DNA of 64,000 nucleotides from Floricoccus tropicus (GCF_001832905.1 NZ_MKIR01000021.1:17178-81177), one strand, 5' to 3'. Shown: positions 42,611-51,888, counted from the stretch's first letter. The notes: generated from the letters alone by a model not told the origin. Made by a program: numbers and translations.

Positions 42611-42863
42611 TTTAGAAATTCAAAAAAGAAGAGCACTTTATATTTATTACAACAGTTATAAACATACAAGACAGCTAAGAAAATTTGGCGAACCAGTCTA
42701 TACATCACGAAAATTACGCTATGTAAAGATATATGTAAACGAAGAAGAAGTCGAAGAAGTAAAAGAAAAACTCGAAGCACTCCATTTTGTAAAAGAAGTT
42801 CAATTAAGTTATATTCCAGATCTTGAAATGGATTTTTCAGGTAATTCAAGTGTTCGCGTGTAA
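42600..42863 (+). CDS. ylbG: YlbG family protein (DUF2129)
   Basis: 87 aa. The start is GTG 42600, seven nt after AAAGGAGG; in-frame ATGs further upstream lie inside ylbF and are rejected. RRALYIYYNSYKHTRQLRKFGEP and RLRYVKIYVN-like segments are the YlbG hallmarks. Function unknown; it always travels with ylbF. A terminator follows. Confidence 0.88.
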   Translation: MENSLEIQKRRALYIYYNSYKHTRQLRKFGEPVYTSRKLRYVKIYVNEEEVEEVKEKLEALHFVKEVQLSYIPDLEMDFSGNSSVRV

Positions 42864-42873
42864 CTAATAAAAG

Positions 42874-42916
42874 AAAAGCATGTTACTACATAATTGAATA
42901 GTAATGTGCTTTTTAT
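42874..42916. terminator. Bidirectional terminator between ylbG and the lipoprotein gene
   Basis: AAAGCAtgTTACTA and TAGTAAtgTGCTTTTT form a hairpin with A and T flanks. Confidence 0.82.
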
Positions 42917-42917
42917 A

Positions 42918-44300
42918 TTACTCAGGGAGTATATTGTATTTGGCTAAAATATTTGAGTATTCTACTTGCATATCTTCTGGTGCTAGAAATACTTCCTCTC
43001 TACCAGTATTTTGCTCGCGTGATTTTGTTTGATATACTTTACCATCATTTCCCAAGAATACTCTATAAGAATTTTTTATCATTGTATAATTGATTCCATA
43101 TTCAAAGTTTGTAGTGGCCATAGAAGTATCAGCAGGTTCTTTACCCTCCATTGATTTTCTAAAATCATTTTCGTTGTGATATAAGCCAGTATCACCAGTT
43201 GAAATCTCAGCAATGCTATAGTAAACAGTAGTAGGTGAGTATAGATGTGACATGTTACTATTTTGTTCTAAATTCTGTCCATCTACTAATAATGCACCAA
43301 GTATCTCGCTTTGAGAATTCAGACCGAGGACAGAAACTTTGAATGATTTTAAATCTTTTGAAAGGTTATCATAAGAAGGGTCAGTAGAACTATCGGAAAT
43401 GGAATAGCAAAAATTTCTGTATTTATCATTAGAGAGTAAATCACTTGAAATGGCATCCACGTTTTCAACGGATCCATTAGACATTTTAGTCAACGTACCC
43501 ATATATCCTGGTACTAGTCCAGTAAAGATATTAGTTGGGTTATTAACCATTATGTGTAATCCCATGGAACTGGGACTTTGATAATGACTGAGTGCTTCAG
43601 ATCGGTTTTCAATTATTACTTTTCCTTGAGCGTATGAGCTTTTTGATATCCAATCTGAAAAGTCTGCATAAACTTTTTGGACAGTATTATAGTTATTCTC
43701 TTTGTCACCATAATAATTTCCGCTTAGGTCAGTACTTCCAGCTTTTTTCAAAACTCTACTTCCAGTATTGGATGTTGAATCATTAAAACTATTATTTTTA
43801 TAATCAGGATTTTCTGTTTTTTCACTTGATGAGTAATTATATTTTGAAATGACCTTTATCACATTCCCATCTTTATTTGAAAAAATCTTTAAGTTATTTT
43901 CTGTAGGTGCATTTTGTCCTGCAAACAATTCGACGCTATCTTCTCCTATCCTAGTATTTCTGAAGTCGTATATATAATTACCAGCAGGTGCATACAGTTC
44001 AGATACAGAAGCAGTCTCGTAGGTATTATTATTAAAATTTATAGAGATTCCTTGATTATTCTCATCTCTCCATATACCTGACAAATTTTTAACGTTAAAA
44101 GACTTAATTTCTTTTTCTTCCTCTGAACTTGAACTTTCTTTCGATATTTCACTTGATTGAGATGCTGTATTTTTATTAACAGATTGCTTACTGTCTTGTT
44201 TATTGCTTATTTTATTGTTTTGAGATGAGGTACAAGATGCTAAAATTAAAGTGCTAAAAATTAAGATGCTAGACGTAGATATTATTTTTTTTATGTTCAT
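42918..44300 (-). CDS. Surface lipoprotein, unknown
   Basis: 460 aa with a lipoprotein signal peptide: MNIKKIIS, a hydrophobic core and lipobox LASC with Cys at residue 23. A Ser/Glu/Lys-rich linker (24-70) precedes a beta-rich part beginning LSGIWRDENNQGISINF, which resembles the small DUF6287-like domains of streptococcal lipoproteins (tentative). The rest has no recognised domain. It would sit on the outer membrane face. Monocistronic. Confidence 0.78.
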   Translation of the reverse strand: MNIKKIISTSSILIFSTLILASCTSSQNNKISNKQDSKQSVNKNTASQSSEISKESSSSEEEKEIKSFNVKNLSGIWRDENNQGISINFNNNTYETASVSELYAPAGNYIYDFRNTRIGEDSVELFAGQNAPTENNLKIFSNKDGNVIKVISKYNYSSSEKTENPDYKNNSFNDSTSNTGSRVLKKAGSTDLSGNYYGDKENNYNTVQKVYADFSDWISKSSYAQGKVIIENRSEALSHYQSPSSMGLHIMVNNPTNIFTGLVPGYMGTLTKMSNGSVENVDAISSDLLSNDKYRNFCYSISDSSTDPSYDNLSKDLKSFKVSVLGLNSQSEILGALLVDGQNLEQNSNMSHLYSPTTVYYSIAEISTGDTGLYHNENDFRKSMEGKEPADTSMATTNFEYGINYTMIKNSYRVFLGNDGKVYQTKSREQNTGREEVFLAPEDMQVEYSNILAKYNILPE

Positions 44301-44454
44301 AAACTTCTCCTTCCTTATTTATTATGTCAAGCAAATTATAATGCAGAAATCTTTAAAATACAATCAATATAAAATCAACTCATAAAACTCATAATATGAG
44401 TAAGTATGAATTTACTCTAACTAACATATGAAAAATTTTTCAAGCAAAATAGTT

Positions 44455-44491
44455 TACAAATGTAAATCAAAGGATTAAGATTACATATGTA
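44455..44491 (+). promoter_or_regulatory. Two cop boxes (TACAnnTGTA) upstream of the nitroreductase gene
   Basis: TACAAATGTA (44455-44464) and TACATATGTA (44482-44491), centres 27 bp apart, both exact matches to the CopY/CopR (and BlaI core) operator. In Lactococcus lactis the same box controls the copper-induced nitroreductase cinD. Confidence 0.8.
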
Positions 44492-44538
44492 AACAAGAAA
44501 GAATATTAAATAAAATGTTATTTTAAAGGAGAAAAATT

Positions 44539-45141
44539 ATGTCATTCTTAGAAAATCTTGAAAAACGTCGCTCAATTTATAACTTAGGTAAAGACATTGA
44601 TGTTGACCAAGCAATTGGAACAATTAAGGAAGCTGTTCGTCTTAGTCCTTCAGCATTTAACAGTCAAACAAGTCGTGTTTTAATTTTAACAGGAAAAGAA
44701 CAAGATAGACTTTGGGAACTTGTAACTGAAGACTTAAGACTTACAATGAGTGAACAAGGAGCATCAACTGAAGCTTTTGAAGCTACAAAAGCAAAACTTG
44801 CATCATTTGGAGCAGCAGCAGGTACTGCCTTATTCTTTGAAGACCAAGATATTATTAAAAACCTTCAAGAACAATTTCCTATCTATGCTGATAATTTCCA
44901 AGGGTTCAGTGAACAACATACAGGGATTGCTGCAGTAAATGCTTGGACTGCATTAGCTGAAATAAATGTTGGAGGAAATTTACAACATTATAATCCATTA
45001 ATCGATGAATCAGTTGCAAAAACTTGGGGAATTCCTGCAAGTTGGAAACTTCGTAGCCAATTAGTATTTGGTAGCATTGAAGAAGCAGCCGGTGAAAAAG
45101 AATTTATGAATGACGAAGATCGCTTCAAAATATTCAAATAG
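44539..45141 (+). CDS. Nitroreductase family protein, CinD-like
   Basis: 200-aa FMN-dependent oxidoreductase: FLENLEKRRSIYNLGKDI, LSPSAFNSQTSRVLIL (FMN contact) and the C-terminal PASWKLRSQLVFGSIEE. This matches the family that includes L. lactis CinD (YtjD), a copper-induced quinone/nitro-compound reductase. AAGGAG lies 8 nt before ATG. The two cop boxes upstream support control by a CopY/CopR-type repressor. No copper ATPase or repressor with the CopY cysteines is in the window. Confidence 0.85.
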   Translation: MSFLENLEKRRSIYNLGKDIDVDQAIGTIKEAVRLSPSAFNSQTSRVLILTGKEQDRLWELVTEDLRLTMSEQGASTEAFEATKAKLASFGAAAGTALFFEDQDIIKNLQEQFPIYADNFQGFSEQHTGIAAVNAWTALAEINVGGNLQHYNPLIDESVAKTWGIPASWKLRSQLVFGSIEEAAGEKEFMNDEDRFKIFK

Positions 45142-45246
45142 TATAAGGAATGCTTAAGTTTTATTTCAGTTTGTTTTAAGCAAGCAGATTTATACTGAGT
45201 TTACTCCTAAAATAACAGCTCATAGCAAGCTGTAAAAACTTTTTCA

Positions 45247-45285
45247 TAAAACTCCGAATCCAGTAGCTCAAAGTTACTGGATTTT
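45247..45285 (+). terminator. Terminator after the nitroreductase gene
   Basis: AATCCAGTA-gctcaaag-TTACTGGATT plus TTTT. Confidence 0.85.
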
Positions 45286-45347
45286 TTATTATTTGATGTT
45301 TATTAAATGATGTTAAAGGATTATTTTTTATTAAACATAAAAATATT

Positions 45348-45398
45348 TTAGGTTAACCTAACAAAATTCTTTACATATAGAAAAATTTGTTTTATACT
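45348..45398 (+). promoter_or_regulatory. mntH promoter with DtxR/MntR-like operator
   Basis: A perfect palindrome TTAGGTTAACCTAA (45348-45361) lies 8 bp upstream of TTTACA (45370-45375), 17 nt, TATACT (45393-45398). The palindrome resembles DtxR-family operators, as expected for a manganese-responsive repressor. The rest of 45142-45457 holds only the terminator above and the leader. Confidence 0.75.
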
Positions 45399-45457
45399 TA
45401 TCACGAATTAGATAAGACATGACTTTTGCCTTATATTTTTGAATAGAGGAGTTAAGT

Positions 45458-46801
45458 ATGAAAAATGACAAATCATTTGTAAAACATTCCAATAATATAA
45501 GCTTGGAAGAAATCAATGGTACTGTTGAGATACCTGATACAGGAAGCTTTTGGAAAAATCTATTAGCCTTTTCAGGTCCAGGAGCTTTAGTTGCCGTTGG
45601 TTACATGGATCCAGGGAACTGGATTACATCTATTGGTGGTGGAGCCCAATATGGTTATGTATTATTATCAGTAATTTTACTTTCAAATTTTATTGCTATG
45701 CTTCTTCAATACATGGCAGCAAAACTTGGTATAGTAACAGGTATGGATTTAGCCCAAGCTACGAGGAAACATACAAGCCGTTGGGTAGGTATAGTTCTAT
45801 GGATCGTAACAGAGCTTGCGATAATGGCAACAGATATTGCTGAGGTAATAGGTGGCGCTATTGCACTCGAATTATTATTTGGCATACCTATTGTTTATGG
45901 TGTAATACTTACAGTATTCGATGTATTGCTCCTATTATTCCTAATGAAGTTAGGATTTAGAAAAATTGAAGCTATAGTAATCACATTAATTACTGTAATT
46001 CTTGTAGTTTTTGCTTACGAAGTAGCTATTGCACATCCTGCAATAAAAGAAATTCTTGGAGGATTTATCCCTGATAAAAAAATTCTTCTTGATAAGGGTG
46101 AAAGAACAATGGCTTTAGGTATTGTAGGTGCTACTGTAATGCCTCATAACCTATATCTACATTCATCAATTTCTCAAAGTAGAAAATTTGATCGCACAAA
46201 TGATGAAGAAGTTGCAAAAGTTGTAAAATATACAACCTGGGATTCAAATATCCAATTAACAATTGCCTTTGTTATTAATTGTCTGCTTTTAGTTTTAGGT
46301 GCTGCAATGTTCTTTGGAACTAAAGAAGATCTAGGAACTTTCACAGCTTTATATGATGCACTTCAAGATAATAAACTTGCGGGTGATATCGCTAGTCCAG
46401 TTCTAAGTACATTATTTGCAGTCGCCCTCCTAGCTAGTGGACAAAATTCAACAATAACTGGTACTCTAACAGGACAAATCGTTATGGAAGGCTTCATCCA
46501 TATGAGAATTCCAACTTGGGCACGTCGCCTAATTACACGTGGACTTTCAATTCTTCCAGTACTTGCCTGTGCAATTTACTTCAATGGACAAGAGTCAGCA
46601 CTGGATAAACTGATGGTTGATAGCCAAGTATTCCTTTGTGTTGCCTTACCAGTATCAATGATTCCGCTAGTTTATTTTACAAGTAGCGAAAAAATCATGG
46701 GGAAATTTAAAAATAGTAAACTGATTGCAAGTCTTGGATGGATAGCAACAGCCCTACTTACAGTACTAAATCTTCAATTGATAGTTGAAATGTTTTTCTA
46801 A
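45458..46801 (+). CDS. mntH: Nramp-family Mn2+/H+ transporter MntH
   Basis: 447-aa inner-membrane symporter that imports Mn2+ (and Fe2+). It has eleven predicted helices; metal-site motif MDPGNW in helix 1 (near residue 51) and MPHNLYLH in helix 6 are both intact; [19 protein letters not shown] is the Nramp signature. A polar N-terminal tail of about 30 residues. It has its own promoter and a DtxR-like operator; monocistronic with a terminator. Confidence 0.96.
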   Translation: MKNDKSFVKHSNNISLEEINGTVEIPDTGSFWKNLLAFSGPGALVAVGYMDPGNWITSIGGGAQYGYVLLSVILLSNFIAMLLQYMAAKLGIVTGMDLAQATRKHTSRWVGIVLWIVTELAIMATDIAEVIGGAIALELLFGIPIVYGVILTVFDVLLLLFLMKLGFRKIEAIVITLITVILVVFAYEVAIAHPAIKEILGGFIPDKKILLDKGERTMALGIVGATVMPHNLYLHSSISQSRKFDRTNDEEVAKVVKYTTWDSNIQLTIAFVINCLLLVLGAAMFFGTKEDLGTFTALYDALQDNKLAGDIASPVLSTLFAVALLASGQNSTITGTLTGQIVMEGFIHMRIPTWARRLITRGLSILPVLACAIYFNGQESALDKLMVDSQVFLCVALPVSMIPLVYFTSSEKIMGKFKNSKLIASLGWIATALLTVLNLQLIVEMFF

Positions 46802-46827
46802 TAAGAGCTTAGGCTCTTATTTTTTTG
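46799..46827 (+). terminator. Terminator after mntH
   Basis: AATAAGAGC-tta-GGCTCTTATT followed by TTTTT. Confidence 0.88.
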
Positions 46828-46930
46828 GAAAAATTTAAACTCATAAACTCTTAAAATATTATTATCAGTTAATCCCATAAATTTTGGTATAATTAAGTAA
46901 AAATAAATAGAGTAGTGAGGCTATCTAATA

Positions 46931-47317
46931 ATGAAGAAAATATTTGATGAAACTTATGAATCTGATGGTGTAACAAGTCGAAATGTTTGGGTAAGTGAAT
47001 TACCTCTATTAAAGAAAATTGAATATGGTAAAATTGTTGATCTAAACGATCCTGAAAAACAAGATTCTATTTTATCTGTCATTAAAGAAGTTCTAGCAGA
47101 AGAAGATTCAGCCGATGAATATAACTTCTATTTTTATTCTGATCAAACAACAAAAGATGCATTAGATGAAAATATTCGTCCGTCACTTATGGTTCAAATT
47201 TCAGAAGGAACAGTATTTAGTCATATTAATATGTCTGACTATGATTTTGCAGTAAATCTTCAAAATCTACTTGATGCCAGTATGAATTTGGAAGAGAAGA
47301 TCGAAGAAATTCTATAG
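46931..47317 (+). CDS. Hypothetical acidic protein, unknown
   Basis: 128 aa, soluble and strongly acidic (many Asp/Glu, ending NLEEKIEEIL). GTGAGG upstream of ATG 46931; TATAAT-like box near 46890. No domain recognised. The next element is a T-box leader with its own promoter, so this gene is probably transcribed separately. Confidence 0.6.
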   Translation: MKKIFDETYESDGVTSRNVWVSELPLLKKIEYGKIVDLNDPEKQDSILSVIKEVLAEEDSADEYNFYFYSDQTTKDALDENIRPSLMVQISEGTVFSHINMSDYDFAVNLQNLLDASMNLEEKIEEIL

Positions 47318-47323
47318 TTTCAC

Positions 47324-47351
47324 TTGAAAAATAATCCTAAAAAGCTATAAT
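47324..47351 (+). promoter_or_regulatory. Promoter of the second T-box unit
   Basis: TTGAAA (47324-47329), 16 nt, TATAAT (47346-47351). Confidence 0.7.
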
Positions 47352-47357
47352 AATTTT

Positions 47358-47572
47358 AAAGACAACTTGAAGATTTAAGTTTTTCCTAGCGATTCGGGGA
47401 TGATGGAAGCCTGATAAAAACACTTATTCAAGACTACTTTGAAAAACACTTTGGAAACTTTGTGCGTGGCAGTCGCGTTAAGACTAAGAGGGAATGGCGA
47501 TTTTTCGTACATTCTGAATTTAGGTGGTACCACGTTTACAACGTCCTTTGTGTCAAGCAAGGGATTTTTTTT
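47358..47572 (+). ncRNA. T-box leader before the YkgJ-like gene (specifier unresolved: Thr or Asn)
   Basis: T-box sequence AGGTGGTACCAC at 47522-47533, followed by ACGTCCTTTG...CAAGGGA and TTTTTTTT, the antiterminator/terminator pair. Stem I closes with CTTGAA (47366-47371) and TTCAAG (47427-47432); its 3' side contains AAAAACACTT. ACA or ACT would mean threonine, AAC followed by a purine asparagine. Stem I looks compact (about 67 nt). thrS lies 850 nt downstream, beyond one gene and another leader. Confidence 0.85.
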
Positions 47573-47601
47573 ATGAAAAAGTGTACAGAAGGAATTAATA
47601 G

Positions 47602-48111
47602 ATGAAAGAAATAAATAATGAAATTGATGTAGATTATTATCGAAATCTGGCATTGCAGAAGAGAAAAGTACATCAAAAATTTTTAGCAAGTCTGAAAAAA
47701 AAGCCACCTAAAAATCTAGATAAGATTACCAAGTCGATTCATGAGGAAGTTTTCGAGGAAGTGGACTGTACAAAATGCGCTAACTGCTGTAAATGTTTAG
47801 GACCGTTATGGACGGAAGCAGATATTGAACGAGTTGCAAAACGAGAGAGAATGAAGCTCGCTGATTTTGAAGATGCCTATCTTAGAGTTGATGAGGATGG
47901 TGATAAGGTTTTTCAGTGCATGCCTTGTCCATTTTTAGGTCAAGATAACCTGTGTGATATATATGATGTGAGACCAAAAGCATGTAGGGAGTTTCCTCAT
48001 ACGGATCGCAAGAAAATATATCAGATCAACAATCTTACTATAAAAAATACAGAGTACTGCCCAGCAGCATATCTATTTGTAGAAAAGCTGATGGCAAAGA
48101 TGCAAGGTTAA
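47602..48111 (+). CDS. YkgJ-family cysteine-cluster protein
   Basis: 169 aa. The cluster CTKCANCCKCLG (near residue 55) plus CMPCPFLGQDNLCDIYDVRPKACREFPH is the zinc/iron-binding YkgJ (CxxCxxCC) signature. Helical N and C termini, no signal peptide. Function of the family is unclear; metal-binding or maturation roles are proposed. It is the first gene behind the T-box leader, an unusual position for this family. Confidence 0.83.
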   Translation: MKEINNEIDVDYYRNLALQKRKVHQKFLASLKKKPPKNLDKITKSIHEEVFEEVDCTKCANCCKCLGPLWTEADIERVAKRERMKLADFEDAYLRVDEDGDKVFQCMPCPFLGQDNLCDIYDVRPKACREFPHTDRKKIYQINNLTIKNTEYCPAAYLFVEKLMAKMQG

Positions 48112-48140
48112 GCTATACCACGACCGAAAAGTCAAAAAAC

Positions 48141-48420
48141 TATAATAAAAGGTGCTGAGCCGACTGCTAAGAATTTGTATACAAGGAAGTTTACAGTTCA
48201 TTAACTTTGAACAACGTTCAAAGCTGTAAAGTGACTTGTAGAGAAAATTCTAGGAGGGGAAGCCCGTAAAAAAGGTGCTGACTAATGCCCTTTGGGCAAC
48301 GTTGTCGATAAAACTAAAACGAACATAGTTCATAAGTTTTAGTCGCAGCCGACTGTTAGTATTTCAATACTATTAATAAACTTGTAGTAAAAAATTAAAA
48401 ATGAATCTAATATAAGAGAG
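48141..48420 (+). ncRNA. Long structured leader before thrS, unassigned
   Basis: TATAAT (48141-48146) would start a ~280-nt thrS leader. It folds into: a long interrupted stem AGAATTT (48170)/AAATTCT (48251), TACAAG/CTTGTA, TTACAG/CTGTAA, CTTTGAAC-aac-GTTCAAAG (48205-48223); GCCC-ttt-GGGC near 48287-48297; a hairpin CGATAAAACT/AGTTTTAGTCG (48305-48345) with inner GAAC/GTTC; and TAGTATT-tc-AATACTA (48357-48372). GGTGCTGA occurs twice (48151 and about 48274) and AGCCGACTG twice (48158 and 48347). No T-box sequence and no riboswitch class I know. Confidence 0.6.
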
Positions 48421-48430
48421 GATATATATA

Positions 48431-50362
48431 ATGATAAAAATTACTTTCCCTGATGGTGCTGTACGTGAGTATGAATCAGGCGTGACACCTTACGAAGTTG
48501 CTGAATCAATCAGCAAATCACTTGCTAAAAAAACATTGGCTGGTAAATTTAATGATCAATTAATTGATTTCGATCGTCCAATCGAAGAAGATGGAACATT
48601 GGAACTTGTGACCCCTGACCATGAAGATGCTCTTCCTTTACTACGTCATTCAGCAGCACATTTATTTGCTCAAGCTGCTCGTAGATTATTCCCTGATATT
48701 AAATTGGGTGTAGGTCCAGCAATTCAAGATGGTTTCTACTATGATACTGATAATGCTTCTGGTCAAATTACAGATGAAGATCTTCCTCGAATTGAAGAAG
48801 AAATGATGAAAATTGTAAAAGAAAATCATCCTGCAGTCCGTAAAGAAATTACAAAGGATGAAGCAAAAGAAATTTTTGCCGATGACCCATATAAACTAGA
48901 ACTTATTGAAGAGCATGCTGGAGAAGGATTGACAGTATATACTCAAGGTGAATTTACTGACTTATGCCGTGGACCTCACGTACCATCTACTGGACGTATT
49001 CAAATTTTCCACTTATTAAATGTTGCTGGTGCTTACTGGCGTGGAAATTCTGATAATAATATGATGCAACGTGTTTACGGTACTGCTTGGTTCGATAAAA
49101 AAGACCTTAAAAATTACCTTAAAGTTCGCGAAGAAGCTAAAGAACGTGATCACCGTAAACTTGGTAAAGAGCTTGATTTATTTATGGTAGATCCAGAAGT
49201 TGGTAGTGGACTTCCATTCTGGTTACCAAATGGCGCAACTATTCGTCGTACAATTGAACGTTATATTGTAGACCAAGAATTAGCGCGTGGTTATCAACAT
49301 GTTTACACACCAATCATGGCTGATGTTGAGTTTTATAAGACCTCAGGTCACTGGGATCACTATAAAGAAGATATGTTCCCACCAATGGATATGGGTGATG
49401 GAGAAGAGTTAGTACTTCGTCCAATGAACTGTCCTCACCACATTGAAGTGTACAAGAGTCACCCTCGTTCATATCGTGAATTACCAGTTCGTATTGCAGA
49501 ACTTGGTATGATGCACCGTTATGAAAAATCAGGTGCTTTGTCAGGACTTCAACGTGTACGTGAAATGACTCTAAACGATGGACACATCTTTGTTCGCCCT
49601 GATCAAATTAAAGATGAATTCCAACGTGCTTTAAATCTTATGATGGACGTTTATCGTGACTTCAATATCACAGACTATCGCTTCCGTTTGAGCTATCGTG
49701 ATCCTGAAGATACTCACAAATATTTTGACAACGATGAAATGTGGGAAAATGCTCAAACAATGCTTAAAGCAGCAATGGATGACCTTGAACTAGATTACTT
49801 TGAAGCAGAAGGAGAAGCTGCCTTCTATGGTCCGAAACTTGACGTTCAAGTTAAGACGGCACTTGGAAATGAAGAAACTCTTTCAACAATCCAATTAGAC
49901 TTCTTATTGCCAGAACGTTTCGAGCTTGAATATATTGGAGCTGACGGAGAAGGACATCGTCCAGTAATGGTTCACCGTGGTATAGTTTCAACAATGGAAC
50001 GTTTTGTAGCTTACCTAATAGAAGTATATAAAGGTGCATTCCCAACTTGGCTTGCTCCAACACAAGCTACAATTATCCCAGTTTCAAATGAGGCACATGC
50101 TGATTATGCGTGGAATGTTGCTAACGCCCTTAAAGAAAAAGGAATTCGTTTGGATGTAGATGAACGTAATGAAAAAATGGGTTATAAGATTCGTGCTAGT
50201 CAAACAAATAAAATTCCATATCAAATAGTTGTCGGAGACAAAGAACAAGAAGAGGGAACAGTAAATGTTCGTCGTTATGGAAGTAAGGAAACAAAAGTAT
50301 TAAAACTTGATGAGTTTATCGAAGAAATTACTTCTGATATTGCAAATTATTCAAGAGCATAA
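48431..50362 (+). CDS. thrS: Threonyl-tRNA synthetase
   Basis: Class II synthetase charging tRNA-Thr. 643 aa: N-terminal TGS domain (1-60), editing domain with [14 protein letters not shown] (HxxxH) and LCRGPHVP, a catalytic core with zinc ligands (MNCPHH, the His/Cys set) and class II motifs 2 and 3, then an anticodon-binding domain. AGAGAGGATA ribosome site. It is preceded by the long leader and followed by a terminator; the T-box upstream of the YkgJ-like gene could also reach it by read-through. Confidence 0.98.
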   Translation: MIKITFPDGAVREYESGVTPYEVAESISKSLAKKTLAGKFNDQLIDFDRPIEEDGTLELVTPDHEDALPLLRHSAAHLFAQAARRLFPDIKLGVGPAIQDGFYYDTDNASGQITDEDLPRIEEEMMKIVKENHPAVRKEITKDEAKEIFADDPYKLELIEEHAGEGLTVYTQGEFTDLCRGPHVPSTGRIQIFHLLNVAGAYWRGNSDNNMMQRVYGTAWFDKKDLKNYLKVREEAKERDHRKLGKELDLFMVDPEVGSGLPFWLPNGATIRRTIERYIVDQELARGYQHVYTPIMADVEFYKTSGHWDHYKEDMFPPMDMGDGEELVLRPMNCPHHIEVYKSHPRSYRELPVRIAELGMMHRYEKSGALSGLQRVREMTLNDGHIFVRPDQIKDEFQRALNLMMDVYRDFNITDYRFRLSYRDPEDTHKYFDNDEMWENAQTMLKAAMDDLELDYFEAEGEAAFYGPKLDVQVKTALGNEETLSTIQLDFLLPERFELEYIGADGEGHRPVMVHRGIVSTMERFVAYLIEVYKGAFPTWLAPTQATIIPVSNEAHADYAWNVANALKEKGIRLDVDERNEKMGYKIRASQTNKIPYQIVVGDKEQEEGTVNVRRYGSKETKVLKLDEFIEEITSDIANYSRA

Positions 50363-50369
50363 AAAATTT

Positions 50370-50398
50370 AAACCTAGCTTTGACTAGGTTTTTTTGCT
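50370..50398 (+). terminator. Terminator after thrS
   Basis: AACCTAG-ctttga-CTAGGTT followed by TTTTTT. Confidence 0.88.
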
Positions 50399-50453
50399 AC
50401 CTAAAAATATTAAAAATCAAGTTAATTTCTGTGAAAGAATAAACTTTTTATAT

Positions 50454-50480
50454 TGAAAACGTTTCCAAAAATTGCTATAA
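50454..50480 (+). promoter_or_regulatory. cre site and -10 of the 56-aa protein gene
   Basis: TGAAAACGTTTCCA (50454-50467) matches the catabolite-responsive element consensus. It ends 7 nt before TATAAT (50475-50480), so CcpA bound here would be expected to repress. Confidence 0.7.
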
Positions 50481-50521
50481 TATTATAAAAGATAAGAAAA
50501 AAAGAAGGTGGAGAAATATAT

Positions 50522-50692
50522 ATGGATAAGAAACAGATGATTTTCAAACTCAAACAACTAGCACATAATCAACAAAAGATCCAAGAAGTATTCACTAAAA
50601 ATGGGGAAGAACATAGGGCAGATATTGCTAAAGTGAAAAAACTCATGTATGAAGATTTTGCAGAGTTATTGGAAAGTTGGCTTGAAGCATAG
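50522..50692 (+). CDS. Small helical protein, 56 aa, unknown
   Basis: ATG 50522 follows AAGAAGGTGGAG; MDKKQMIFKLKQLAHNQQKI start and ELLESWLEA end. Highly charged amphipathic helices, probably cytosolic. It has its own promoter, cre site and terminator, which makes a real gene likely. No family recognised; candidate for a glucose-repressed small regulator. Confidence 0.65.
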   Translation: MDKKQMIFKLKQLAHNQQKIQEVFTKNGEEHRADIAKVKKLMYEDFAELLESWLEA

Positions 50693-50697
50693 ACTAG

Positions 50698-50732
50698 AGA
50701 CTACCTATCTATATGAGGGGTAGTCTTTTTAT
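50698..50732 (+). terminator. Terminator after the 56-aa protein gene
   Basis: AGACTACC...GGGTAGTCT followed by TTTT. Confidence 0.8.
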
Positions 50733-50894
50733 TAACTATATTTGTAAATACAATAGTGGTGTTTTTAATGTTTTTTTATGTATTCTTTAACAGATTATCA
50801 ATTCAAACTAGAATAATAACTCACAAAGTGATATAATATCCATTGTATGAGGGAATAATCCCTCAATTCTAAAAAAACTTTGGAGGAATATGAA

Positions 50895-51776
50895 ATGCCA
50901 ATCGTTTCAGCTGAAAAATTTGTAAAAGCTGCTCGTGAAAACGGATATGCTGTAGGTGGATTTAACACTAACAACCTTGAGTGGACACAAGCAATCTTAC
51001 GTGCTGCAGAAGCTAAACAAGCTCCTGTACTTATCCAAACTTCAATGGGTGCTGGTAAATATATGGGTGGTTATAAAACTGCTAGAGCAATCGTTGAAAA
51101 CCTTGTAGAATCAATGAATATTACTGTTCCTGTAGCTATTCACCTTGACCATGGTCATTATGATGATGCACTTGAATGTATTGAAGTTGGTTACACATCA
51201 GTAATGTTTGATGGTTCTCATCTACCAATCGATGAAAATCTTGAGCTTGCTCGCAAAGTTGTTGACTTAGCACATGCTAAAGGTGTATCAGTGGAAGCTG
51301 AAGTTGGTACTATCGGTGGTGAAGAAGACGGAATCATCGGTGACGGTGAACTTGCTCCAATCGAAGATGCAGTTGCAATGGTTGAAACTGGAATCGATTT
51401 CCTTGCTGCTGGTATCGGTAACATTCATGGACCATACCCAGAAAACTGGAAAGGTCTTCATCTTGACCACTTAGAAAAACTTGTTGAAGCTGTTCCTGGA
51501 TTCCCAATCGTATTACACGGTGGTTCTGGTATCCCTGATGATCAAATTCAAGCAGCTATCAAACTAGGTGTTGCTAAAGTTAACGTTAATACTGAATGTC
51601 AAATCGCATTTGCAAAAGCAACTCGTGCTTTCGCTGCAGAATACGAAGCTAATGAAGCTGACTACGATGCTAAAAAACTATTTGACCCACGTAAATTCTT
51701 AGCACCAGGTGTTAAAGCAATCCAAGAAGCTGTTGAAGAACGTATCGACGTATTCGGATCAGCAAACAAAGCTTAA
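50895..51776 (+). CDS. fba: Class II fructose-bisphosphate aldolase
   Basis: Zinc-dependent glycolytic enzyme that splits fructose 1,6-bisphosphate. The start is ATG 50895 (293 aa, MPIVSAEKFVKAARENGYA), eight nt after GGAGG; an ATG 15 nt upstream overlaps the ribosome site. Zinc ligands in HLDHGH, then VEAEVGTIGGEED, LHGGSGIPD and VNVNTECQ, the class II signatures. Optimised codons indicate very high expression. Own promoter and terminator. Confidence 0.97.
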   Translation: MPIVSAEKFVKAARENGYAVGGFNTNNLEWTQAILRAAEAKQAPVLIQTSMGAGKYMGGYKTARAIVENLVESMNITVPVAIHLDHGHYDDALECIEVGYTSVMFDGSHLPIDENLELARKVVDLAHAKGVSVEAEVGTIGGEEDGIIGDGELAPIEDAVAMVETGIDFLAAGIGNIHGPYPENWKGLHLDHLEKLVEAVPGFPIVLHGGSGIPDDQIQAAIKLGVAKVNVNTECQIAFAKATRAFAAEYEANEADYDAKKLFDPRKFLAPGVKAIQEAVEERIDVFGSANKA

Positions 51777-51852
51777 TAGTTTTAAAGTTAACAATTAATC
51801 TTACTAAGAATTCAAGCTCAGTAAGGAAATTAATTGAAACAAAACTAATAAA

Positions 51853-51888
51853 ATAAAAAACTTCCGTAAGGGAGTTTTTTATTTTATT
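51853..51888. terminator. Bidirectional terminator after fba
   Basis: AAAAAACTtCC-gtaa-GGgAGTTTTTT with extended A/T pairing either side. Confidence 0.88.

Noticed and set aside
42580..42849. 89-aa minus-strand ORF over ylbG
   Set aside because: Shadow of ylbG; Leu-rich composition reflects the reverse complement of charged codons.
48141..48420. The thrS leader as a canonical T-box
   Set aside because: It has no AGGTGGNACC box and no terminator before thrS; the real T-box is further upstream at 47358-47572.
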